64,000 nucleotides of DNA from NCBI GenBank assembly GCA_012845835.1, contig JABAKD010000019.1, positions 10,698,844 to 10,762,843 of the forward strand. Reading direction: 5' to 3'. Below are positions 60,501-63,095 of this stretch, one piece after another. Made by a program: the position numbers and the translations under genes. Each line of letters opens with the position of its first letter. The first letter of the stretch is position 1. The notes beneath the pieces were generated by a model that was not told where the DNA came from, did not search any database, and saw only the letters and a list, made by a program, of their open reading frames with translations. The stretch comes from Undaria pinnatifida. Its lineage: Eukaryota > Sar > Phaeophyceae > Laminariales > Alariaceae.

Positions 60501-63095
60501 AAAATCAAATATAGCCAAACCAAAACAAACCAAGGCATGTCGTATAAAGCCTCGCCGTACCAAAAACGAAAACATCCCATCCCATGCCAAACGATCTCGC
60601 TTGATCAGGGACGCTCTGAAAGTGGAAATTGCGGAGCTAGAGGCTGAGAAGAAAGCGAAGGGCTCGACCGTGAACCTAACGGCGCTGGCTCTGTACCGGA
60701 AGAGAGAGGCAGAGTACCTGGAAAGGGGCCGCGAGCTTGAAGCGGCCACCTTAGCGAGGAACGAAGCTCGCTGGTGAGCAAGATGTCAGGAGACGAAAGT
60801 TAACCCTTTGTTCACTGGAAACGCAACCCACACTAATTTCAAGTAGTTTGTACCCCAAAACGTGGGTGCAGGTCTGAGGAGGTCAAGCGTGTGACGTACG
60901 GCCGCCCAGACTGTGACGGATGGCCGTCTAGACCGTGACAGACGACCGTCTAGACCGTGACGAACGGCCGTCTAGACTGACGGACGGCCGTCTAGACCTA
61001 AGATACTAGTTTTTAGTATAGTAGCTCCTAACGGTTTTGTTGACGACGCCCAAAACTGCCCGTGGTGAGAGGAAATGACACAAGGACAAGAGGGGGGGTA
61101 TACTCACGTCATGCATAGCCGTAGTCGTATGACCATTGACCCTCGCATCCCTACAATAATGCCGGGACGGAGCATGCCGGGTTTTCACCGATCACGCAGA
61201 CATCGCGTGCACCAAGCGCGATGCGAGGTGTTCGGTGAGTCGCATAAGGGCCTAGCTCCGTCCCATTAAAACTACGAATCACTTGTGAGACGGTCGATAG
61301 AGGGCATACATTTTTTGTTGCTCGCCTTATCGTAGTTATATGACCGTCGACCACTCATTATTTTCGAAAAGTGGCCGCCCAAGCCTGAAACGAAGCTGGC
61401 CGGTGAGAGGAAGGAGGGGGGGAGGGAGGGGGGAGTGTATTTCATGTATTTTTGTGGGAGTATTACACGTGTTTGGTGTGTTTCAGAGAGGGGGTGTGCC
61501 TCCATCCCCAGCCGCATCGCATCCAGTGCGGGAACCGGAGGCAGGGATGCTGATGGATCTTGAACGTCAGCTTGAACATAAACTTGAACCTCAGGCTTAA
61601 CCTTAACAGGTGGTATGTGCAAGCACGATAGCTTGGGTCTGAAATTGAACGCTTGTCAACGAATCTGAAATCTAACCGGAAGACATTAAAAGTGAGTCTG
61701 AAACTGAACGTTGAACGTAAACCTGAACTTGAACATGAAAAATTTACATATGACATTGGCGTTGTCAATGACCTTGATGTTGACCTGTCAGTCAATACGA
61801 GGAGCTCCGTCGACAGCGGCTGGAGGAGTTCATGAAGGGTTTCGGGCAGATCACACTCCGCCTCAAGGAGATGTACCAGGTGAGCCCCCCCCGCCCCCTC
61901 CTCTCCGTGCGCTCCATTGCGCTCCATCTATTTGTTTTTTGTACAATTACCAAATTGTTTGCGTCTATGTGGTATACCAGGTATTTTTTTCTCTTTCGTT
62001 GGTTTCTCTTATCTCAGTGTGTTTCTCCTCCTCCCTCGTTCTCTCCATTTTTATTGATGTCTGTCTTTTTCGTATATGCGTTCTTCCCCGGCTCTCTCAC
62101 ACACCACTATGGTGACCCCAGCCAGTCACACACAGACACAAAACATGAGCACATACGTACTAGGCTTTGACCTAGAAATGTTCACCTGAAGGACTTTTCT
62201 TTTTCGTGTTCGATTACGTAGTATGCTTTACGATATACGGAGTTTTGCTTTTGTTGTTCGAGTTGTTTGAAGTACATTTTTGGGTCCTTTTGGTGCAAAA
62301 CTATGCAAACATTTAGCAAGACTCGCGAAACATTAAAAAAAAGTGCTCAAACTAACCGATTATCGGGCCAAATCCCAACGCACACACCACGTACTACCCT
62401 ATCCCCCCCCCCCCCTTCCATGCCCCGTCTCGAAAGGGATGCGTGGTCAGTGGTCAAATGACTAAGGCAAGCAACAAATAAGTACGCCCCCCACCTCCCC
62501 CACCCCTTCCATGCCACCGGAAACCCAAGCCAGCAGATGATCAAATGGGGGGACACACGCGCGCACACAACGCACACACAGACGTACACACACCACAACG
62601 GCAGAGATGCAGTGTGTTTTCTGCGGCTCCTAAGCTGTTTTGACGAGGTTTATTGCGTTCTCAGCCGAAAACTGATTCGGCCTTGTAGGGTAAAAACACC
62701 AAAGGGCTGCTCGACCACCAAAAAATTCCATGGCCTAGGATAACGACGGAAAAAAACGAAAACAAAATAAAAAAAACAAGCAAACGAGAGTCCGGCGGTT
62801 TTGAGGGTGAGGAGCTCCGTCATTTACTGCATAAGGCGTTTCAGCCGAAAGGTGCTCTCTCTGTGGTTGCATGCGTTCCTGTGGTGACCCCACTTATCCT
62901 TCATTTTTTCGCCAGATGATCACTTTGGGTGGCGACGCGGAGTTGGAGCTGGTGGACTCTTTGGACCCTTTCAGCGAGGGCATCGTCTTCAGCGTTCGCC
63001 CGCCCAAGAAATCGTGGAAGAACATCGCCAACCTCTCGGGAGGGGAGAAGACGCTGTCGTCGCTTGCGCTGGTCTTCGCGCTTCACCACTTCAAG
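28343..63095 (+). CDS. SMC4: SMC4, condensin ATPase subunit (28 exons seen, 3' end outside window)
   Basis: Structural maintenance of chromosomes 4 pairs with SMC2 to form the ATPase core of condensin, which compacts mitotic chromosomes. Joining 28 exons at GT-AG sites gives 1,337 codons with no stop and matching phases throughout. Visible parts: Ala/Glu-rich N-terminus (1-90); Walker A GPNGSGKS (124-131); the SMC4-typical NNRFLILQGEVEQIAMMKPK across exons 3-4; charged coiled coil (about 300-595); hinge (about 600-790) with GRLGDLGAV and GAMTGGG (767-773); second coiled coil (about 800-1080); an acidic Gly/Asp/Glu insert (about 1080-1170); and DAELELVDSLDPFSEGI plus the ABC signature LSGGEK (1317-1322). 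The QGEVEQIA and LGGDAELELVDSLDPFSEG blocks favour SMC4 over SMC1, 2 or 3. The Walker B/D-loop exon (DEIDAALD in the family) is absent and must lie to the right. The start is the first ATG of a long open exon. Introns range from under 200 bp to about 5.4 kb and are full of repeats. Confidence 0.96.
29825..29930 (+). repeat. Family C repeat, copy
   Basis: GTTGTTGTTGTTGTTCTCAC, ATTAACTCGCGTAATCAAGT, CCGTGGTCACAGGACAGGCT, CCAGTCACTATGGAGCTGAG. It is the best preserved of the three copies. Confidence 0.68.
29960..30320 (+). repeat. Family G repeat, plus-strand copy
   Basis: ACACTCCAGCTGTGAGATCG, AAGATTTTGTCGAAACTCAT, GGTCAACAGGGTGATGTTAA, ATCTGACAGCTGTGAAAGGA and GGACGTGGGGGCCTG. It has an inverted counterpart at 38,480-38,820, in intron 4. 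Part of the right half is repeated at 30,325-30,450. Confidence 0.8.
31681..32572. mobile_element. Inverted-repeat element of family F with an Ala/Thr-rich frame
   Basis: The left end GTATACGACAGAAGATAACC and the right end read in reverse, GTATACGACAAAAGATAACG, match over about 20 bp. Both flanks also carry ATAGCACACCCCCCACAGA and ATCACCGGGGT motifs shared with 7.1-7.7 kb. No transposase motif. No clear target duplication. Confidence 0.6.
31880..32521 (+). CDS. Ala/Ser/Thr/Gln-rich open frame inside the family F element, function unknown
   Basis: 213 residues. The middle (about 20-150) is low in complexity but protein-like: EGEQNPAAAYSAPSPAASTA, FQHEGENSSTPVAAAAAGAA and AEPLATAHTGAAEESIRTSQ. 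There is no recognised domain, signal peptide or membrane helix. Both ends run into the repeat arms, so the start and stop are not natural gene ends. It could be a captured exon fragment or a chance GC-rich frame. It lies in SMC4 intron 1 on the same strand. Confidence 0.3.
   Translation: MFPHNTPLCAGNNTSNNVDVEGEQNPAAAYSAPSPAASTAASTVAAQAQPMTSLFQHEGENSSTPVAAAAAGAAAGTVTGANVAATALAQQPFAEPLATAHTGAAEESIRTSQASQVDSTGQQPSNPIGMSSYPRNTTTLLCAISAIVVKQVLSHALVVTPSHYLTPCKRAAVLSHPMVYQTPFVAPATCTFSSGLHKIAHPPQMTTPRYIFF
33945..34130 (+). repeat. Family E repeat, copy
   Basis: GGGGGGTACTCATTTCTTGC, TTGCCTTAGTCATTTGACCA, GACGGAGCACCGTTCCTACT and GGGCGCTCATTACG. It is the same as 52,205-52,370 and the reverse of the blocks at 4,805-4,990, 43,395-43,500 and 62,395-62,500. 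Confidence 0.72.
34249..34341 (+). CDS. SMC4: SMC4 exon 2
   Basis: 31 codons starting VPGTRLVVTRTAY and ending NTTFAE. This is the head segment that follows the acidic DDYEE of exon 1 in SMC4 proteins (family pattern: V-P-x-S..SRTAYRDNSS). Acceptor AACAG, donor GAG|GTAAGT, phase 0 at both ends. It is too short to stand out as an ORF and was found by filling the gap in the family alignment. Confidence 0.94.
34435..34685 (-). mobile_element. Family A TIR element in SMC4 intron 2
   Basis: GCTACGATAGAAGGTGCACT at one end; reversed core GGATGAAAAATCCCATGAGC, CCAACGATTTTGGGTTAAAG and GCCCCGTCATTCAGAAACC; ends GTGCTACCTCCATCGTGGCC. It lies about 100 bp after exon 2. Confidence 0.75.
35040..35202 (+). 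repeat. Left arm of inverted repeat around SMC4 exon 3
   Basis: CCGGCGGATGGGGAAAAATA, GCTCACCACACTTCCACGTG, TTGTCGATTCAACTCAGTTG and GCGAGTTGTCCCTATC mirror the right arm at 35,912-36,072 at roughly three quarters identity by eye. Confidence 0.82.
35760..35822 (+). CDS. SMC4: SMC4 exon 3 (63-nt micro-exon between inverted repeats)
   Basis: 21 codons, VGALLRKRGVDLDNNRFLILQ, the Q-loop region of the head. Acceptor ATATAG, donor CAG|GTGAGG, phase 0. It lies alone between two inverted ~165-bp repeats (35,040-35,202 and 35,912-36,072). Confidence 0.95.
35912..36072 (-). repeat. Right arm of inverted repeat around SMC4 exon 3
   Basis: It reads GATAGGGACAGCTTACGCTA, CAACTGAGTTAAATCGACAC, AAGTGTGGTGAGCTAAAGCT and TTTCCCCATCCGCCGGAGGA, the reverse complement of the left arm. 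An A-run (36,066-36,096) follows, matching the T-rich run before the left arm. Confidence 0.82.
36110..36270 (+). repeat. Family H repeat, copy 3
   Basis: CCTCGGCCCAGATTTACCCG, GGCCTAACCCTAAAGCC, CCCTTTGGGGAGCTTGAAAT and CGGCATGGGCGATCACGCGG, parallel to 7,310-7,450. Confidence 0.5.
36470..36625. repeat. (ACT)n microsatellite just before exon 4
   Basis: About 40 near-perfect ACT/TAC triplets with a few CTCC and ATT interruptions, ending 60 bp before the exon 4 acceptor. Open frames through it read poly-Leu or poly-Tyr and are not genes. Confidence 0.95.
36683..36847 (+). CDS. SMC4: SMC4 exon 4
   Basis: 55 codons beginning GEVEQIAMMKPKALTPHEEG and containing LEYLEDIIGSDRF, the hallmark stretch just after the Q-loop in SMC4. 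Acceptor CCTTAG; the donor is AAG|GTTGGT, weaker than its neighbours. Phase 0. Confidence 0.96.
37600..38240 (+). repeat. ~200-bp tandem repeat with poly-C spacers, three units
   Basis: Each unit: C-run, TTCTCCGCCC, CAAACGCCCCACCTACTATC, GAAATCCGCCAGAATAATAA, ACACT, ATCACGTCATTATC and TAGCCATCCAT, at about 37,640, 37,790 and 38,150. Confidence 0.65.
38480..38820 (-). repeat. Family G repeat, inverted copy
   Basis: CAGGCCCCCACGTCCTTGAA, CAGCTGTCAGATTTTGTCCC, AACATCACCCTGTTGACCCT, CAAAGATGAGTTTCGACAAA and CTTCGATCTCACAGCTGGAG: the reverse complement of 29,960-30,320. A shorter fragment of the same end lies at 37,375-37,460. Confidence 0.8.
39180..39775 (+). repeat. ~200-bp tandem repeat carrying ATTGGCT boxes
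   Basis: Units repeat GACGATAGGGTCC, CCCGGTCCAGGGGTCATTCC, CGGGTCGACACC, CCCGCACGGTGTGGAAA and a pair of inverted CCAAT boxes (CATTGGCTAG..GATTGGTT) at about 39,325, 39,500 and 39,740. A fourth, eroded unit lies at 40,275-40,390. Confidence 0.65.
42285..42440 (+). CDS. SMC4: SMC4 exon 5, start of first coiled coil
   Basis: 52 codons: LNRVTAAEKEKNSLEGARAE then LRLEATIRKKQSVLYQC. It matches the family segment LNRVK-(M/V)-EKEK-LE. Acceptor GTACAG, donor AAG|GTGACC. A decayed copy of its 3' half and donor lies 270 bp downstream. Confidence 0.94.
42637..42720 (+). pseudogene. SMC4: Decayed copy of SMC4 exon 5 3' half and donor
   Basis: GCGACGATCCGCAAAAGCAA, CGCGTTTTGTACCATTCTGC and GTCGCAAACACGCC ... 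GTGACCCCAAAAA align with exon 5 and the first bases of intron 5 (42,368-42,452). Small deletions break the frame. Confidence 0.8.
42938..43049 (+). CDS. SMC4: SMC4 exon 6, coiled coil
   Basis: 37 codons plus 1 nt, VMAKEVEKKERLEHEKTKLA onward, strongly charged heptad-like sequence. Acceptor TGTAAG, donor G|GTGAGA. The phase-1 end fits the next exon. Confidence 0.88.
43395..43500 (-). repeat. Family E repeat, reversed copy
   Basis: GGTGCTCCGTCTTGAAAGGG, GAGTGGTCCATGATCAAATT and AATGAGTACACC correspond to the reverse of 33,945-34,050. Confidence 0.6.
43565..43690 (-). repeat. Family D repeat, copy 2, ending in poly-C
   Basis: CGACGTGCTCCGTCACGGCG, CTGTAGGAATGCGAGGATCT, GGCCATGCATCATAATGACT, then CCGCCCCCCCCGTC. 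Confidence 0.55.
44614..44723 (+). CDS. SMC4: SMC4 exon 7, coiled coil
   Basis: 110 nt completing the split Ala codon, then EHEALKAEMTRAQEEFHEYE and DVKHTASIKHLKEQ. The acceptor follows a pyrimidine tract (TTTTGCAG); donor CAG|GTCGGC. Confidence 0.92.
45040..45170 (-). mobile_element. tRNA-derived SINE fragment, copy 4
   Basis: GCGGTACACGCCTTCTTTTT, TATCGCGGGAAGACTTAGCC and CCCACCCACGCTGCAACGCG parallel the body of copy 1 (910-1,020). The head is absent. In intron 7. Confidence 0.5.
45584..45636 (+). CDS. SMC4: SMC4 exon 8, micro-exon in coiled coil
   Basis: 53 nt, ARKLETAAKKDEKRAKD plus 2 nt. Acceptor TTTACAG, donor AG|GTGCAT. It corresponds to the AKKLEKQLQKDKEK segment of animal SMC4. 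Confidence 0.9.
45816..45948. repeat. (CAC)n microsatellite in intron 8
   Basis: Long run of CAC/ACC triplets with CTC and ATC interruptions, ending 80 bp before exon 9. Confidence 0.9.
46026..46128 (+). CDS. SMC4: SMC4 exon 9, coiled coil
   Basis: 103 nt, completing a Ser codon then LARAAELEGSLEGLKRGVSQ and ESEDAALEE. The acceptor choice (CGTAG) is fixed by the phase needed after exon 8; donor GAG|GTGGGC. Confidence 0.83.
46240..46395. repeat. (GGT)n-rich tract in intron 9
   Basis: GGT/GTT/GCT triplet-rich sequence on the plus strand, complementary in kind to the (CAC)n run 300 bp upstream. Confidence 0.8.
46462..46569 (+). CDS. SMC4: SMC4 exon 10, coiled coil
   Basis: 36 codons, VNQSLKGKTAELRGELEGEQ through EEADALRNK. 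Acceptor GTGCAG, donor AAG|GTGCGC, phase 0. Confidence 0.93.
46690..46960 (-). mobile_element. tRNA-derived SINE in SMC4 intron 10, copy 5
   Basis: Read on the minus strand: GGTGGGTTCAAGTTTTCCGG (B-box-like), GCGAGCGCGAGAGCGTGAGT, ACCCTATGCACGAAAAAAAA and GACCACGGCTTGTCCAGAAG, in the same order as copy 3. Confidence 0.65.
47281..47420 (+). CDS. SMC4: SMC4 exon 11, coiled coil
   Basis: 140 nt, VETCKCEMRLVRESAEDAKG through DDKAELAAAG. Acceptor TGCGTAG, donor GG|GTGAGT, ending phase 2. Confidence 0.93.
47768..47888 (+). CDS. SMC4: SMC4 exon 12, end of first coiled coil
   Basis: 121 nt, completing Gly then KERRSMEAQITEAEGEVVDA to SEAEE. Acceptor TAACAG, donor GAG|GTGAGG. Confidence 0.93.
47935..48040 (+). 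repeat. Family B-like repeat in intron 12
   Basis: GTTAACTCCTTGAAAGCTGT, TTTTTGGGGACAAGACTACT and TGTAATTT resemble the arms at 58,440 and 60,795. Eroded. Confidence 0.35.
48485..48634 (+). CDS. SMC4: SMC4 exon 13, entry into hinge
   Basis: 50 codons. The second half, LHGAGLCGRLGDLGAVSGEY, is the start of the SMC4 hinge (family: GIYGRLGDLGAID-YDVA). Acceptor GTTCAG, donor GCG|GTGAGG. Confidence 0.95.
48988..49042 (+). repeat. (CCCGA)n then (CCCTA)n minisatellite in intron 13
   Basis: Eight tandem CCCGA units pass into CCCTA units. The penta-nucleotide register is nearly perfect. It lies about 90 bp before the exon 14 acceptor. Confidence 0.9.
49129..49211 (+). CDS. SMC4: SMC4 exon 14, hinge
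   Basis: 83 nt, VSSCSGTLDHIVVETAEGA to EYLR plus 2 nt, matching family ISS-C-LD-IVVD. Acceptor TGCCAG, donor AA|GTGAGC. Confidence 0.95.
49779..49808 (+). pseudogene. SMC4: Partial copy of SMC4 exon 15 start with its acceptor
   Basis: GTCTACTGCACAG|ACTCCTTGGGCCGTGTG parallels the true border GTCTACCATAG|GAACTCCTTGGGCCGCGCG 132 bp later. Both contain a usable AG. Use of this copy would break the reading frame. Confidence 0.7.
49922..50053 (+). CDS. SMC4: SMC4 exon 15, hinge
   Basis: 132 nt, completing Lys then NSLGRASFVILEKLGHLEAS to PRLFDLVQVSEE. It matches family N-GVATFI-LDK and PRLFDLVKV. Acceptor CATAG, donor AG|GTGAAT. A partial copy of its 5' end lies 132 bp upstream. Confidence 0.95.
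50380..50570 (-). mobile_element. Family A TIR element, eroded, intron 15
   Basis: GCTACGGTAATGGTGCACCA, then CTGATCTTGAGTAAACTG and AACCGATGAAGATAAACAAT. The far end has not been found. Confidence 0.45.
51116..51330 (+). CDS. SMC4: SMC4 exon 16, hinge core with GAMTGGG
   Basis: 215 nt, RFRPAFYLALRDTLVAPHLE then AYVNGRCMHRIVTAEGQ and SGAMTGGG, the glycine-rich hinge motif of SMC proteins. Acceptor TGTCAG, donor G|GTGAGC, phase 1. Confidence 0.96.
51697..51835. repeat. (CCCT)n microsatellite before exon 17
   Basis: About 25 TCCC units, then CTACC/CTCAC variants. It forms the pyrimidine tract preceding the exon 17 acceptor. Confidence 0.93.
51849..52030 (+). CDS. SMC4: SMC4 exon 17, start of second coiled coil
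   Basis: 182 nt. A Gly/Val-rich start (KSAVGGGAAGGVGVV) is followed by RAEELAADARKAEGAVRAAR and coiled-coil sequence ending GKHLQ. The acceptor CGAAAG sits after a long (CCCT)n tract and is fixed by phase; donor CAG|GTGAGA. Two degraded copies of its donor end lie downstream. Confidence 0.87.
52205..52370 (+). repeat. Family E repeat in intron 17, copy
   Basis: GGGGGGGAGCGTACTCACTT, GCTTGCCTTAGTCATTTGGC, CACCGTTCCTACTCCTGATA, TTTGGGCGCTCATTACGCTC. Closest to the copy at 33,945. Confidence 0.72.
52400..52432 (+). pseudogene. SMC4: Copy of SMC4 exon 17 donor end
   Basis: GAGGCAACGGGGAAGCACCT then TCAGGTGATAAC, against GAGGCAAGGGGGAAGCACCT then CCAGGTGAGAAC at 52,007-52,038. A weaker third copy (GCATCTCCATGTGAAAAGCA) is at about 52,107. 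Confidence 0.75.
53460..53543 (+). CDS. SMC4: SMC4 exon 18, coiled coil
   Basis: 28 codons, TLIPKLEMRLQGVGASEAQY to EALQ. Acceptor GGCAG, donor CAG|GTGTGT. A copy carrying an in-frame stop lies about 160 bp downstream. Confidence 0.9.
53622..53713 (+). pseudogene. SMC4: Decayed copy of SMC4 exon 18
   Basis: GAAATGAGGTTGGAGGGCGT, CGGAGCGAGCGAGG and GAAGAGCAAGCAGGGGCCCT repeat the coding bases of exon 18 (53,460-53,543). A TAA at 53,672-53,674 falls in the exon's frame, and the acceptor AG is lost. Confidence 0.88.
54010..54096 (+). CDS. SMC4: SMC4 exon 19, coiled coil
   Basis: 29 codons, AQCQLTPEAEAELAKLTAAL to KMLAK. Acceptor TCACAG, donor AAG|GTTAGC, phase 0. Confidence 0.9.
55335..55455 (-). 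repeat. Family D repeat, copy 3
   Basis: CTCCGTCCAGCCATTGTAGG, GTGCGAGGGTTTACGG and GGCCATGCATCGCAATGGTT, then C-rich. In intron 19. Confidence 0.5.
55512..55627 (+). CDS. SMC4: SMC4 exon 20, coiled coil
   Basis: 116 nt, VSKSLEKAEAAVQALQKAIL to KRADGAS plus 2 nt. Acceptor GAGCAG, donor GC|GTGAGG. Confidence 0.91.
56078..56258 (+). CDS. SMC4: SMC4 exon 21, coiled coil
   Basis: 181 nt, completing Ala then ALDQAVESLSRSTVEGKGER through EEKAFK, lysine/glutamate-rich. Acceptor TTGTCAG, donor AAG|GTATAC. Confidence 0.93.
56785..56940 (+). CDS. SMC4: SMC4 exon 22, coiled coil
   Basis: 52 codons, VMGAFEAAEKDVAEKGAELK to LQLQEYAK. Acceptor CCCAG, donor AAG|GTATGA. Confidence 0.93.
57199..57240 (+). 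pseudogene. SMC4: Copy 1 of the SMC4 exon 23 start, decayed
   Basis: GTGATCCATACCAACAAGGC reads VIHTNKANGNEWHEY, against VINTNKANVKHWT in the true exon. No good acceptor precedes it (TATGGATAT). Confidence 0.8.
57447..57484 (+). pseudogene. SMC4: Copy 2 of the SMC4 exon 23 start, with splice sites
   Basis: GTTTTCCACACCAACAAGGC ... CCCTGGAC reads VFHTNKANIKPWT. It is preceded by CTTGCAG and followed by GTAAGT, both good splice signals, giving a 38-nt cassette. Inclusion would shift the frame, since 38 is not divisible by three. Confidence 0.85.
57632..57802 (+). CDS. SMC4: SMC4 exon 23, coiled-coil end and acidic insert
   Basis: 57 codons. VINTNKANVKHWTAEFKKLR corresponds to the family segment I-x-x-H-NSKIKYWHKEI. 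It is followed by a highly acidic stretch (EEEDGDGDGSDDDDEGQEEE). Acceptor TTTCAG; donor GAG|GTGACT inferred. Two decayed copies of its first 13 codons lie upstream at 57,199 and 57,447. Confidence 0.88.
58088..58505 (+). mobile_element. Nested family A and family B element in intron 23
   Basis: GATGGAGGTCACACTTTTTT and GAATGACGGGGCTCC open family A. Family B arms lie inverted at 58,148-58,225 (CTTTAGAGCCCCCAAATCCC) and 58,440-58,505 (GGAGGGGTTTGGGGGCTCTC). The family A core (GTTAACCCCAAAATTGTCGG, CCTAAGCCTTAATGGGTTCG) lies between them. Confidence 0.65.
58506..58900. repeat. CGATTCCTGACGTTT-type degenerate repeat, intron 23
   Basis: The phrases GCGATTCCTGACGTT, CACGTTCTCAGACA, AGAAATCCTCACGTCATTTT and TTGCGATTCCTGACGTTTTT recur between 58,685 and 58,885. 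AT-rich, no coding capacity. Confidence 0.4.
59333..59401 (+). CDS. SMC4: SMC4 exon 24 (probable), acidic linker
   Basis: 23 codons, SKGGNGHGDDMSEEEAEEET then LGE, acidic and low-complexity like the end of exon 23. Acceptor AAACAG, donor GAG|GTGAAC, phase 0 at both ends, so the exon could be skipped without frameshift. The composition and frame support it, but no conserved family motif does. Confidence 0.68.
59727..59884 (+). CDS. SMC4: SMC4 exon 25, linker back to head
   Basis: 158 nt. A Gly/Asp/Lys-rich start (VGDGDGGKSKAKDGDDK) leads to LPELDFEDLQDVN, which aligns with the family L-x-x-LSPEDLEAI region. Acceptor TATAG, donor AG|GTTGGA, phase 2. The donor was chosen because it joins exon 26 at the conserved position. 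Confidence 0.87.
59925..60110 (+). repeat. Family D repeat, copy 4
   Basis: A G-run, then ATAATGCATGGCCGAAGTCT, CCCTCGCATCCCTACCATGC, GAGCACGTCGGGTTTTCACC and GCGAGGTGTTCGGCGGATGC. In intron 25. Confidence 0.72.
60365..60440 (+). pseudogene. SMC4: Upstream copy of SMC4 exon 26 ending in a stop (candidate poison exon)
   Basis: After the acceptor-like GGCCAG it reads R-EALKVEIDELEAEKKEKGYR-VNLI then TAA (60,438-60,440), against R-DALKVEIAELEAEKKAKGST-VNLT in exon 26. The phase after exon 25 is compatible, so splicing here would end translation in the second coiled-coil/head linker. Confidence 0.85.
60609..60773 (+). CDS. SMC4: SMC4 exon 26, C-terminal head approach
   Basis: 165 nt, completing Arg then DALKVEIAELEAEKKAKGST and VNLTALALYRKREAEYLERG. 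It matches the family motif P-N-L-AI-EY-KKE-LYL-R. Acceptor ATCAG, donor TG|GTGAGC. An upstream copy (60,365-60,440) ends in a stop. Confidence 0.94.
60890..61010. repeat. ~22-bp tandem repeat with palindromic core, intron 26
   Basis: Five units of CCGTGACGGACGGCCGTCTAGA type. The core ACGGCCGT is palindromic and is followed each time by CTAGAC. Confidence 0.88.
61090..61265 (+). repeat. Family D repeat, copy 5
   Basis: A G-run, TATACTCACGTCATGCATAG, CCCTCGCATCCCTACAATAA, GAGCATGCCGGGTTTTCACC and GCGAGGTGTTCGGTGAGTCG. In intron 26. Confidence 0.72.
61555..61760 (+). repeat. CTTGAAC/CTGAAA-rich intronic tract
   Basis: ATCTTGAACGTCAGCTTGAA, CATAAACTTGAACC and GTCTGAAACTGAACGTTGAA: a loose 6-12-bp periodicity in the 200 bp before exon 27. 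Confidence 0.5.
61792..61879 (+). CDS. SMC4: SMC4 exon 27
   Basis: 88 nt, completing Cys then QYEELRRQRLEEFMKGFGQI and TLRLKEMYQ. It matches family YEDLRKQRL-EFM-GF-II-KLKE-YQ. Acceptor GTCAG, donor CAG|GTGAGC. Confidence 0.95.
62395..62500 (-). repeat. Family E repeat, reversed copy, intron 27
   Basis: A C-run, CCCCGTCTCGAAAGGGATGC, GTGGTCAAATGACTAAGGCA and AGCAACAAATAAGTACGCCC. Confidence 0.7.
62612..62890 (-). mobile_element. Family A TIR element, intron 27
   Basis: Reversed: AGCCGAAAACTGATTCGGCC, AAAAATTCCATGGCCTAGGA, GGCGGTTTTGAGGGTGAGGA, GCTCCGTCATTTACTG. It ends close to the exon 28 acceptor. Confidence 0.6.
62916..63095 (+). CDS. SMC4: SMC4 exon 28, ABC signature motif
   Basis: 60 codons, MITLGGDAELELVDSLDPFS then SVRPPKKSWKNIANLSGGEK and TLSSLALVFALHHFK. 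Acceptor CGCCAG, donor AAG|GTAAGA. The family continues with the Walker B block, which does not occur in the last 900 bp, so at least one more exon lies beyond the window. Confidence 0.97.
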
